DNA of 64,000 nucleotides, taken from Toxorhynchites rutilus septentrionalis. Taxonomy: Eukaryota; Arthropoda; Insecta; Diptera; Culicidae. The stretch is taken from NCBI RefSeq assembly GCF_029784135.1, contig NC_073745.1, forward strand, positions 315,136,787 through 315,200,786, given 5' to 3'. The stretch's first letter is position 1. Every line of letters starts with the position of its first letter. The translations under genes were made by a program, and so were the position numbers. Shown one piece after another: positions 44,095 to 54,110 of the stretch. The notes under the pieces are model-generated. The model did no database searches and had not been told where the DNA came from. It saw only the letters and a list, made by a program, of their open reading frames with translations.

Positions 44095-45166
44095 ATTGAT
44101 TCCAGTTTCAACTGGGATAGGCATGTTTTAAAGCAATGTGGTAAAATCTATGGAGCACTTCGATCCATTTACCCATGGGCTTATTACTTAAATACAGATA
44201 CAAAACTCAAGCTATTCAAGTCTCTGATACTTCCTTATTTTATGTCTGTAGATTATCTATTGACTAATGTATCAGCAGCTGCAATTTATAAAATCAGAGT
44301 TGCTTTGAACTCTTGTGTGCGTTTTGTATACAAACTTAACAGATTTTCTCGTGCCACTCATCTGCAGAAGAACTTGTTGGGATACTGTTTTTACAATTTC
44401 CCAAAAGCTAGGGCAGCCATATTCATTAATCAGCTCATTACTACTCGCAAACCTGAATATTTATACAACAAACTGTGTCCATTTCAAAGCGCTCGATTAC
44501 GTAAATTCATTATACCTCGATACGAAACTGCACAATATAGTAGATCATTTTTCGTAAGAGTAGTTGTTCACTGGAATGTACTTCCCCAGGATGTATCCAA
44601 TATATCTAATAAGGCAGCATTAAAAATTAAAAGGTGTCGCGAAATTTTCTAGTTTATAATTTTTTGTATTAGTTTGTTATTTTTGTACTAGTTTAGATTT
44701 TTTTGTCTCAATAATTCGTGGCGCACTTCATGTATACTTATTTTTTCGTTTGTAACCAAAAAAGTCAGCAAGTCTTATGTTACTGAAGTATAAATAAAAT
44801 AAAAAATAAAAAAAAAAACAGTTTACTGTGATTGCATGGTAAGTGTTTTGCAGTTGATTATAAAATATAATCAAGTGTAATGTAATTTCTGTCCAAAAAA
44901 TTACAAAATAAAGTGTCCGAAATTTTAATTCAATCTGTCCGAAATTTGATTTAATGTCCGATGTTTGATTTTTATTCGCTTCATTTGAAAAGCATTTTAT
45001 TCGATGATTTTTTTATGTTTTCAATCAAATAAGTACCAAAGTAGATGGCTTAAATGCATATTGAACTAATTTATTGAAAATATCAACCAAATAATACCTG
45101 TGCATAAAGTTTAGATCTGTTTTCTGCATCATATGCCTTAAGCGTCCGAAATATGATTCAGAATGG

Positions 45167-47049
45167 TATAAGCAAGAAGTGCCATCCAGCATATAAAACC
45201 AGTTTTCAAGTTATACTTCCAACATATACGAAACGATCACCGTCTTTTCACATTCATTAAATTTCGTTTGTAATCCGTAATATAGCAAACATATTCCATT
45301 CAGCGAACAAGAGAGAATGACATTTGAAAGAACATAGAACTCGAAGTGATACAATGTTGGCAATTTGTTCAAGAAATCGATATTGGTCGGTATTGACACC
45401 AGTTTCGATATTATTTCCTTAATTTTGAATAGAATGCATGAACGTTATATCTAAATGGATGCAAGATGTGGTCGTTTATATGACCATTATCATCGATTTA
45501 TATGGAAAAAAAATGTATCGTCGGTTGGATCGATAGTGAGAACTTTCTCATATGAAAACACGACAATGAAACATTTATTCTTCATTAGGTAAATCGAACA
45601 AAATCTGTCTGTTATCAGCGGTCGTTACATTCTTGCTCTGTTATTTCAAAAAGTCCATAGACTTCCCCGAGGCATTTGCCGATGTATTACCTAGATGTTG
45701 CGAATAGTTTCATCATAGTTACCCACCTGCCTTCCACAGATGTTGCCTATAGAATACGTAGAACGATTAACGAGATATACAGTGACCAAATTACATCCTA
45801 GAGTGGCAAAAAAATCCCATTGATCTTTTTGGAATTAAAACAACACTTTTGTTAATATTATTAAAAGTAAATGAGCCTGTGAATTCCACACATCGAGAAT
45901 AGTGAAAAAAATAACAAACATCGAGGCCCACAATTAAATGATGAAGCATGTAGTACCTGTTTCCATTTGCATTGTCATATGACATTGTACACAGAAAAAA
46001 CGTCTATGAAAGCAAACATATTCAAATGTTAATTTTTGTATCCACCTCCGCGGAATTACAACGCCCTAATTAGTCGGGAGCGAGCTCGCCGCATGAATTG
46101 AAGATAGCGAATTGTTGAATGAATCAGTGCCGATGGATGACATAATAGCTCACCGGATGTTTGACAGTGTCACTTTTCATAGAATTCATACACTCACGCA
46201 TCGTTTCACATTGGCATGCCTATTCAAAAATCGACCAGAACCACTGTTATCAGCATACCACCACACCGGAAACTGACGGCAAATAACGACAACATTTCCT
46301 CCTATTACTCATCTTGTTTTGGGTATGGCGTTTGAGGTTTCACAACACCATCGCAGATATCGAATATCACGGTTCCGTGACATAAACCGATGACATAGCA
46401 AACTGCATCTCGGATGTAGCCATGATCTATGCAGATACTCAGAGATTACTGTAACCGATCTCGGGTGTGGTGTTATCACATTACAAACCAAATATAGTGC
46501 TTTTCAAAGCTGCCAAGTCGTGCCATAGCAGACCCGTAAAAAGGTATGTTTCTGTCTCAAATATTGCACCTATGTCACTCATGCCCTTCAATTCGAAATA
46601 GTTGGCTCAACACCGAAGAGCAAGCATGCAGCTGACCGTGGCGAAATACTTATGGTTTGCATCGTAAGAACTATGGGAAACTCATTTGCATCGCAAACTT
46701 CTTGATCGAGTTCACAGAAGAAGGTGCGAATCACAAACACACAGCACATCGCGTCTCATGGTCCTCCACAACACCATGTTCTCTATCTCCAGATGGTAAA
46801 TAAAACCTGAACCGATGGAGCACAAAGTTGTTCATTCCCATCTTAGGAAACGAAAACTGTGACTTCGGAAAGGGGGACAGAAAAAAGTAAAAGGGGTTCG
46901 AGTGAGAATGGCGATTTTGAAACGGTTAGAAATGAGATCTGCAGCGGCTTATCTCAGCTGTTTCACGAGCGATAATTATCACCAGATTTGGGACAGTTGC
47001 GACTGTCCGTTTTCGGCATTCGTCCAAGGTTGGGTTTCAAAATTCAATA
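45167..47049. other. No gene recognised
   Basis: Low TE density upstream of the lysozyme 3' end. Only short ORFs without domains. Confidence 0.4.
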
Positions 47050-47069
47050 ATTAATTGGTAAAATTGCAA

Positions 47070-47075
47070 TTTATT
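47070..47075 (-). terminator. Poly(A) signal of the lysozyme gene
   Basis: AATAAA on the minus strand, about 60 nt after the stop codon. Confidence 0.7.
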
Positions 47076-47135
47076 GCTCGTACAAAATAGGATTTAGGAC
47101 TTTCTATCACAATATGCATAGTCTCATTTATAAGT

Positions 47136-47647
47136 CTAAGCGTTACACTTGGAAATATCGGGCAGTTCCTTGCCCTTGCATTTCTTCTGCCAAACGGACC
47201 AGCCGTTGAATCCGTACTGCATCTGGATTTTCTTCACGCAATCGATATCGTTCTTCAAATCGTCATCCAAGAAATCTAGAACGAAGCGTACGATAATTAG
47301 TTATTAATAATTAATTTGATTTGTTGAAACGGATGGGACTCACCTTCGCACTTCATATTGCACTTGCCGCCCTTGCGGCCTTCGCGGCACCATTCTTTAC
47401 TGTTGATCTGAAAGATCCCATAGCTGCTGGTAAGATTTGGCAATTTGTTGATCTTCGTTGTGTTCATGCCACTCTCTGCGTTGGCCAAACAAATCCAGTG
47501 ACCGTAAAAGGTCCGAGAAATACCATTCTTGCCTAGCTCTTTGGCCAGGTCACATTTGGAGAAGACCTTCGCCTCGTTGAGCACCGAGAAGACGGTGAGG
47601 TTGAGGCAGATGATGATTACGATCAATCGCTGGATGTTTGCTATCAT
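47136..47647 (-). CDS. C-type lysozyme-like secreted protein, catalytic Asp replaced by Ser
   Basis: Two exons on the minus strand, 47647-47344 and 47275-47136, with a 68-bp phase-1 intron (GTGAGT...TTCTAG). Together they encode 147 residues. Residues 1-26 are a signal peptide (MIANIQRLIVIIICL... ending NEA), and the mature protein begins KVFSKCDLAKEL, as in other insect lysozymes. All eight cysteines are present (mature 6, 27, 61, 70, 74, 88, 108, 119). Catalytic Glu is kept at mature 32 (CLANAESG). The Asp that normally sits 17 residues later (STDYGIFQIN) is Ser 49 (TSSYGIFQIN). Loss of this residue normally abolishes muramidase activity, so a binding or regulatory role is inferred. N-glycosylation sequons occur at N36 and N45. 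An in-frame upstream ATG (MDFRTKYY) exists, but the chosen start leads directly into the signal peptide. This is the only clear host gene in the window. Confidence 0.93.
47276..47343 (-). other. Lysozyme intron
   Basis: A 68-bp intron with canonical GT (GTGAGT) and AG (TTCTAG) borders. Splicing joins GAA-G to AT-TTC, giving Glu-Asp-Phe-Leu. Confidence 0.9.
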
Positions 47648-47715
47648 TGTGTGTTTCCTGTAAATAGAATTTCTAAATATATAATATTTTGTTCTAAAAT
47701 CCATACGTATCACAA

Positions 47716-47757
47716 AACTGAACTTGAAATTTTATCGAAATAAACTTGATAAAAATA
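47716..47757 (-). promoter_or_regulatory. Candidate lysozyme core promoter
   Basis: On the minus strand, an arthropod initiator match TCAGTT lies at 47721-47716. TATTTTTATC lies about 38 nt upstream, in place of a TATA box. GATA-type sites (TTATC, CGATAA) sit in between. TTTACAG at about 47665-47659, just before the ATG region, could be the acceptor of a small 5' UTR intron. Inferred from motifs only. Confidence 0.35.
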
Positions 47758-47759
47758 CT

Positions 47760-48063
47760 TTAAAAATAACATTTAATCGGACAATTTGTAGTAAAAAATA
47801 CACCTTATCACGTTGAGCCCCGCATCGGTCGATAGCGATGATCACTGGGACTGACATTTACCGTCAAAAAATAAGATTAAATAAGGTCCTAAACAATTCT
47901 CTTCAATAGATTCCCAAAGCATCGTCATGAATATTCGATTGGGAATTATTGTTTTATTTTGTTTTGAATACAGAAGATATACAACACTTATGACCATTTG
48001 AACATTGACAAAGGTTTAGGCTGGTCTCATTCATTTTGACTAATTCTCTACTATCATATTTAC
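47760..48063. other. Lysozyme upstream region
   Basis: AT-rich, no ORF of note. It probably holds regulatory sequence, but no specific site was assigned. Confidence 0.35.
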
Positions 48064-48471
48064 ATATTCAATACATGTGATGTAATAAATAAAAAAAAAA
48101 TCAAATAATACCTCGTTCATTCATAAAAAATAAAATAATTAGTGAGCCTCACAGTTGGAGGGCAAAGAGATGAATCAGATAAAACAACTCACGAAAAACA
48201 TTCTTATTCCGGTTTAACAATGACAACTATAATACGACTCACTCATCATTTATGACAAATAAATTGAATATTCAATACATGTGATGTAATAAATAAAAAA
48301 AAAATCAAATAATACCTCGTTCATTCATAAAAAATAAAATAATTAGTGAGCCTCACAGTTGGAGGGCAAAGAGATGAATCAGATAAAACAACTCACGAAA
48401 AACATTCTTATTCCGGTTTAACAATGACAACTGTAATACGACTCACTCATCATTTATGACAAATAAATTGA
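48064..48471. repeat. 204-bp tandem duplication
   Basis: The segment starting ATATTCAATACATGTGATGT at 48064 repeats at 48268 with only one noticed difference (ACAACTATAATACG versus ACAACTGTAATACG). Near identity implies a very recent duplication or an assembly artefact. Confidence 0.93.
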
Positions 48472-49046
48472 AAAATTAAAATAGTAACTAATTACAATTT
48501 TGTGTTATCTATTTACAGGTACGGAAAACGTGTACAAACTGTGGTTGCTTCTGCGGGTGATACTTGAAGGTGTTTTGCTCGCCAATCTAGATTAAGCAGT
48601 CATAGAAACAAGAAATGCCAATAGCCGTATTCTATTTTTTAGATATATTTTTGTCACACAACAGATAAATCAAATCGATGTGTTTATTCAATTCGAGTAG
48701 AAAACACTCTCATCACATATGTCGACACAATTCGCCTAAATGAATGCTTTCGGATGGACAAAGTGGTTACTAACAATGATTCCTATGTGTGCTTTATGTC
48801 GACACCGATCGCTTGTTTACGAATAGGCGAACCAGCTGAACGAAACGAGGACATTCTTCACGTTTCACGAATGCAATGTTTGCACTGTAATTGAATTGTT
48901 CTCCAGTTTGGCTAAATTTAAAATCAGTAGGTAAACAAGATAAAGAGTGGAAATGAAGGTATTTCACCGTTCATACACACCAACGTGATAATTTCAATTT
49001 CATTCGAATAACATACTGCGCATCACTGAGAATCAATTAGGATAAC
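48472..49046. other. No gene recognised
   Basis: Short ORFs only. Confidence 0.4.
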
Positions 49047-50013
49047 ACGGGGTGAGTTGGACATACGGGGTGATTTGGACCACCCCTTCATTTCAAAAAG
49101 TACGGCTCAACTTGGATTTTTTATAATGTCATATCTTAATATTGTTGAACCGCATGTACCTAACGTAAAAAAACTTCGCTAAAATTCGACAGCCTAAAGG
49201 AAACGGTAGCATGAACACAGTAAGCACATTGATTGTCAAAAAATGTGAGTTTTCCAATCGTGGTTTTAAGATTTTTCCCACTGATTAAACAAACTTTTCG
49301 TGTATTGTGCAGTAAAGTTCTGTTCGCCTAAGGAAGAAAAACAATATGATGCAGCGAAACAGTAAGTTTGATAAGAATGAATGAAATTAATTGCATTTTA
49401 ATTTTTGCTTGTTGTGCGGGCTGACATGGACACGTTTTTGTGGGGTGAATTGGTCCTACAGGATTGAGTTTTTTCTTTGGACTAATTGATTCCAGATGCC
49501 GCTGAATTACAAAAAGAGGATGGGCAGACAACGTTGGAAGAAGGAAGATCTTGAAATAGCAACGCGGGACATCAAGAACGGATTTTCTTTGACCAAGCAT
49601 CGAAAGTGTTTGAAAATGCTCGAACAACAGTGAAAGATCCATGCAGAATTCGAGATGGTCTCAATCCAATTTTTCTGGTCTGGAATCTGGCCAAGACACC
49701 TGGTATCAATTCCAAAACATTGTTACTGATTGTAATATTATCCCAAAATACTTAATATAAACATAAGTATGTTTTTTTCGGTGAAACACAAACTGGACCA
49801 AATCACCCCGCATCAAATTTTAATGTCCAAATATCATCTCTTTTATTTTATGACATATTTGGTAGATCGAAGCTTTATATTATGATTAAACACTATTGAT
49901 AGAGAGAAAACAAGTGTAGTTCAGTGTTCAATGCTACATTTTTAATTTAGACCGTATTGGTTTGGAAATATTAGGCGATTGCTTAGGGGGTCCAAATTTC
50001 CCCCTTTTACCCT
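49047..50013 (+). mobile_element. pogo-like element remnant with inverted GGGGTGATTTGGACC motifs
   Basis: Left: CACGGGGTGAGTTGGACATA and CGGGGTGATTTGGACC (49047-49082). Right, reversed: GGACCAAATCACCCCG (about 49795) and TCCAAATTTCCCCC (about 49991). A forward internal copy GGGGTGAATTGGTCC lies at about 49442. The transposase N-terminus lies between. The motif resembles the arrays at 4788-6728. The exact ends are not resolved. Confidence 0.65.
49496..49650 (+). pseudogene. pogo/CENP-B-type HTH N-terminus
   Basis: The ATG at 49496 gives MPLNYKKRMGRQRWKKEDLE, then IATRDIKNGFSLTK, and after a one-base frameshift SKVFENARTTVKD. This is the Psq-type HTH of pogo transposases, which binds the element ends. 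The remaining catalytic domain is absent. Confidence 0.75.
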
Positions 50014-50055
50014 ACGCTTAATAACTGAAATAGTGGTAGAAGATCATAACTGTTA

Positions 50056-50390
50056 AGGTGGCCGTACACTGTTTGTCCGCAGGTCAAATATTTGACATTC
50101 TTTGACAGATAAAGTTTGGTTTGAAATTTGTACAAATACTATTTCGTTTATCAGCCTTCAATTATCAACAGTGCCAAACAATGTCAAACATCGAACATAG
50201 AAAAAATTCGACTGAAAGTACCATAAAAACCATGTACCGACAAGTCTGGCGAATATATTGGGCATCCAATAACTAAATATCTGCTTGTCATGTTTCGTGC
50301 CGAATATATTTGATCAGTACACGTTGATTAAATTTTATCTGTTCAAAAGAGTGAAATGTTTGACTTCGGCCAAACAGTGTATGAGCACCC
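50056..50390. mobile_element. MITE with GGTGGCCGTACACTGTTTG ends
   Basis: Left AGGTGGCCGTACACTGTTTG and right, on the minus strand, GGGTGCTCATACACTGTTTG are inverted repeats 335 bp apart. Both ends also carry GGTCAAA / TTTGAC subterminal motifs. Flanks TTA and TCA may be a decayed 3-bp duplication, so PIF/Harbinger or hAT ancestry is possible. It is non-coding. Confidence 0.7.
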
Positions 50391-50829
50391 TCAAAAAACT
50401 TATGATTATATGACTTATAACATTTCTGTTCTTTGAAATTTCTTCCTGAATTCGTTCAACTGAATTTACCTTCTTAAACTGCTATACCAGTATTTAGACA
50501 CTAAACCACTTTTTTTTACTTTCTTACTTTTAACTTTATAACTGTAATATCATTTCGAGCACAACAGGGATCTTCTAGAAATCACAAAACTTAGTGGAAG
50601 CTACGCTGATGTTTAAATTTGGTTGATCGAAACAATAAAAGCTCATCGAAATTTTGGGCAAAAATAACGAAAGCCCCTAGCAAACCACTTACTTTAAACT
50701 TTTTGACCTACGTATTATTATCTAATTTTACTAACTGCGGAATAGAGTGGCAACTTCACTTCGGAAAACGAAAATCGCGGATAAAGCAATAAAGGGTTTT
50801 AAATAAGGAGTCGAAAAATATATAGTACA
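50391..50829. other. No gene recognised
   Basis: AT-rich, no ORF of note. Confidence 0.4.
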
Positions 50830-51730
50830 TCATTGAAACCCGGGGCGGGTGTCATAGGTGTGTCCCCTCCTATGAACATTTGTTACTTTTTAGTTTTAAT
50901 TAAAAAACAAATTTAATGAATGAAAAAAACTTATTTATTATAATATTCAAGAAAAAAGAATAATAAATCACAGTATATCCACGCGTCTCGACTTAACAGC
51001 AGCAAATTGTCTGATCACATCGTCGATGTCGATAGAGTTAACACATTCACTTTCTATTGACAGCAAAGCCAATCCATTTAGGCGTGCCTGCTCCAACGTT
51101 GAACGTAAATTTTTTTTTTATTTAAACTTTGAAAAACTTTGTCCACAGAAACTGCTAACAAGAGCTCTTTTTCCGAAACATCGTCGTAGAAATTTACCAG
51201 TTTTAAAATTGGCGTTGTCAGTTCGCTGTCCAATGCTGATAACATGTTCCGAGCTTGGATTGCTTCAAACATTTCGAATACTTGCACTCTTAATTTTTGC
51301 TGGAAAATTTCAATGCATTCCAACATTCCCGTTTTATATACCTTCTCCATTGTTAGCCCGGGTCCGGATGATCTTACGCCTATCTTTCATCTAATAATCT
51401 AATCTCTGCCTTTCTAATCTAATAATGCCTTTTGAATGGCCTTTTCGGCTAGATTATTCCTTTCATCAGTAAGAAAAAACTTAATCTGCACTTTATCTGG
51501 CCACGACGTTATCCAGATATAATCTGTTGGTTTGCAGATAGTTCTGCGCAAGATCTACTTCACGTAGTACATCACACCGGAAATTCAGATTACACAGAAA
51601 TGTGAAATTACAAACTGCTGGTAGAAGGGACCGTGCACTTGATCTAGTACTCAAGCTTTCGCTAGGCTCGCACAACACTTCAATGGCTGTGATCTGCCCA
51701 TCGTTGTTTCCATAGAGTGGTTTCACAGCA
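50830..51730 (-). pseudogene. hAT (ZMYM/DUF4371-like) transposase C-terminal relic
   Basis: Minus-strand frames give LREVDLAQNYLQTNRLYLDN, FLTDERNNLAEKAIQK, and KVYKTGMLECIEIFQQKLRV with SALDSELTTPILKLVNFYDD. These resemble the C-terminal part of ZMYM1-like hAT transposases. There are stops and frameshifts. A C-rich GTGTCCCCTCCTATGAAC at about 50860 resembles sequence beside the N-terminal fragment at 59100-59520. Confidence 0.55.
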
Positions 51731-51924
51731 TTTTAATGAACACCCCATCGTGTTAACCTTTTTACTGTAACACCAGTGTGGTTCAGAAGCACATTCCAGC
51801 AATGAGTAGAGACTGCGAAAAACGTGCAAACAGCTTCAATAGTTCAAAACATGTCACGCACTGTGGATTTTCAGCAAAAGCATGTTGTCCACATAAATTC
51901 AAGACCACTACTTGCCCCGATAAA

Positions 51925-52150
51925 TACGGCTTTTGACGTAGGACTACGTCTTTGATTTCTATATAGGGGGGTCACTCTACGAGAAATGTAACGTTTATTA
52001 AGAGTTTTCAAAGTTTTCAAAATATTACGCAGAATCGTTCTTACGATATATGATATAACATATATCATTAGACGGCAAAGTTATCCAGTATTTTTTCGCC
52101 TAAGACATCAACAGTGGAAATAGTAAAACCAGTGAGCAACTTATCAAATA
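51925..52150 (+). repeat. GACGTAGGACTACGTC repeat, copy A
   Basis: TTTTGACGTAGGACTACGTC followed by TTTGATTTCTATATAGGG and TCTACGAGAAATGTAACG. It matches 59622-59850 in the same orientation. The 16-bp motif is a palindrome (GACGTAG-GA-CTACGTC). Family unknown. Confidence 0.7.
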
Positions 52151-52428
52151 AAAGAGGTATGTTTCGCGAGCGAAGCGATAGTAAATCATGTATTATGCAT
52201 TCTTTCTTTCAACTTCGTTCCCATTGTGTTCAACACAAAATTGTGTGCAATAATTCGTTTTATCAAACAAATTAGCACAACAACCTAATCAGATGCAAGA
52301 TTTCAAGCATCACTAAATTTTCATGCAAGATTTCAACAAAGCAACGGGAAAAGTGTCACCCATACAGTGATCGTTCGTTAATTGGGCCGGAAAATCGATG
52401 CACTTATCGAATTTTACTCGTTAACTGG

Positions 52429-52508
52429 ACTGCAAAACAGTTTGCAATACTTGAAGTATTGTAAGTACTGACATCTATTATTGATACATAACTGCTTTGC
52501 AGTCCGGT
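52429..52508. repeat. Inverted repeat GTTAACTGGACTGCAAA
   Basis: GTTAACTGGACTGCAAA at 52429 pairs with TTTGCAGTCCGGTTAAC at 52492, 16 of 17 matching, across a loop of about 46 nt. Confidence 0.7.
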
Positions 52509-53078
52509 TAACGTACGTCCAGTTGAAGATAGTCAAGTAAGCAAATGGCTTCTGTATATGACGGGGTGACGAACTCCTTAAGCGAGTGTCTTTCGGGCTG
52601 CGGTAACATGGGCGATTGTACAGCGAAAAATGATATCAATACTAGGAGGGTGGCAGCGAGGACTTATTGAGACCGGCATTACATCGCATCACAAAAATTA
52701 AACGAAATGAAATATTAATAATCCTCATGACTCATATTCATAATTCTCAATGACTCAATTCCTTCTATGATAGATTGAGCAGTAGACCCAATACGACTTG
52801 AGCACGAATTACGCGAAAAATGTGAGTACTGAGTTAACAAACGAACGCGATTCGCAAGAAAAAAGTGACGCTTGGTAGGCAGATTAAAAAACTCATTCGT
52901 ACGAAAACTAGAATAGGCGTTTCGTTCGAATGGTTTAATTTTTGAAATTTCGAATAGATGGCTTTTATTCGTACAAAAACAAGAATGAGGGTGATAGTCG
53001 GCAAATAAACATTATTTCACTGGAAAATCGTTAGAATTTTCAACTTGTTTTTTGTTTTATCCCCATAAACATCATTAA

Positions 53079-53306
53079 CCCTCTACAGCCCAAGCCCGCC
53101 TTTAGACGGGCTTCGCGGATTCTCTTTTCAAATTATTCAGACATTCCCACTAGAACGTCTTTAGAATATTTTCATCTATCACACGTACATATTGTTTTTA
53201 TGCTGGCAGCTTTCTGCTAGGAGTATTTTATGTTGAAAATCGTAAATTCGAGATAAAAGTGAAGTAGGTTTTTTTTAGATAAATGAAAAACTTGAGCGGT
53301 AGAGGG
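53079..53306. mobile_element. piggyBac-like MITE with TTAA target duplication
   Basis: TTAA at 53075-53078 and 53307-53310 flanks CCCTCTACAGCCCAAG (left) and, on the minus strand, CCCTCTACCGCTCAAG (right). It is 228 bp. CCC-starting ends with TTAA are typical of piggyBac. An internal hairpin CCCGCCTTTAGACGGG lies near 53097. Confidence 0.85.
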
Positions 53307-53418
53307 TTAATGTAATCAATGACGATATATATTAGGCTGTCAAAAAAGTCCTGCGGTATTTTTTTTTGAATTTTCATTTGTTCATAAAATTAGTTACAAT
53401 CATGTGTTTTAAGTCAAA

Positions 53419-54110
53419 TATGCGCCGTTTTGTTCGATGACTTGTTCCCAACGAGATGCCAACTTCATAATACCCCTGTTATAGAAGCTCGCTTCCTTAT
53501 TGGCAAAAAACTCGGATATTTTCACAGGCCTCTTTTGTGGCTAACTTCTGACTACCTAGCTAGTTCGCCATGGACAAAAACAGGTGGTAGTCACTTGGTG
53601 CAATGTCCGGACTATACGGCGGATGCAAAAGAACCTCCCATCCGAGCTCCCGGAGCTTCTGGCGCGTCACCAAAGAAGTGTGTGGCCTGGCGTTGTCCTG
53701 ATGGAAGACAATGCGGCCTCTGTTTATCAAAGATGGCCTCTTCTTCATGAGTGCTACCTTCAAGTGGTCCAATTGTTGGCAGTACAGGTCCGAATTGAGC
53801 GTTTGGCCATAGGGAAGAAGCTCATAATAGATTATTCCTTGACAATCCCACCAAACACACAGCAGAACCTTATAGCCGTTAATAAGGGCTTGGCCACCGT
53901 CTGAGCCGCTTCAGCGGGCTTCGACCACGACCGTTTGCGCTTCACGTTGTCGTAAGTAACCCACTTTTCATCGCCAGTCACCATCCGCTTCAGAAACGGG
54001 TCGATTTTGTTGCGATTCAGCAGCGATTCACATGCGTCGATACGGTCAAAGATGTTTTTTGCGTCAACGTGTGTGGCACCCATACATCGAGCTTCTTTGT
54101 GAATCCTTCT
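53419..54110 (-). pseudogene. Mariner transposase, catalytic part
   Basis: After the LINE the minus strand resumes GFTKKLDVWVPHTLTQK. A frameshift follows, then FLKRMVTGDEKWVTYDNVKR (Asp 1), LINRGRIVFHQDNARPHTSL (Asp 2), LLHPPYSPDIAPSDYHLFLS (Asp 3, 34 residues after Asp 2), and in shifted frame a C-terminus ending at about 53419 (NGAYLT-like). All three catalytic Asp codons survive, but frameshifts disrupt the gene. Confidence 0.88.

Larger units (their letters stand above)
41428..44652 (+). pseudogene. LINE reverse transcriptase interrupted twice
   Basis: Block 1 encodes NLLILPILLQPITHLFNSLV and PNGWKYAKIIPIKKKSNANS-LSNLRP. Block 2 encodes FERIIRKQICSYI, MILLDYSKAFDTIS (RT motif A), ITSGVPQGSVLGPIFFSLYE (motif B) and HMFADDVQLYF (catalytic Asp pair), and frames shift before LNEELQNIANWSKANVMQIN. 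Block 3 resumes at the same codons (IDSSFNWDRHVLKQCGKIYG) and ends RYETAQYSRSFFVRVVVHWN, KIKRCREIF and a stop at 44650-44652. Reading continuity across both insertions is what identifies it as one gene. Inactive: 5'-truncated, frameshifted and split. Confidence 0.85.
41417..44816 (+). mobile_element. CR1/L2-like LINE, 5'-truncated, with 10-bp target duplication
   Basis: AACAGTTTAC at 41407-41416 and 44817-44826 flanks the segment. It contains the RT core and C-terminus in three blocks (41428-41595, 42095-42764, 44109-44652), a 3' UTR, and an A-rich tail (AAATAAAATAAAAAATAAAA) at 44790-44816. The blocks are separated by a SINE and by an I-clade LINE. Without these the LINE is about 1.6 kb. Confidence 0.88.
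41103..45166. mobile_element. TA-flanked MITE, outer shell of a four-element nest
   Basis: Inverted ends CCGTTCTGAATCATATTTCG (left) and, on the minus strand, CCATTCTGAATCATATTTCG (right), both continuing GAC, with TA outside (41101-41102, 45167-45168). The two arms (41103-41416 and 44827-45166) total about 654 bp and share GTCCGAAAT-type motifs. A LINE insertion at 41417-44816 separates them. The MITE has no coding sequence. Confidence 0.85.

Noticed and set aside
48234..48250. TAATACGACTCACT, like the T7 phage promoter core
   Set aside because: Only the first 14 bases match, the start region differs (CAT instead of ATAG), and the sequence is part of the natural tandem duplication; coincidence.
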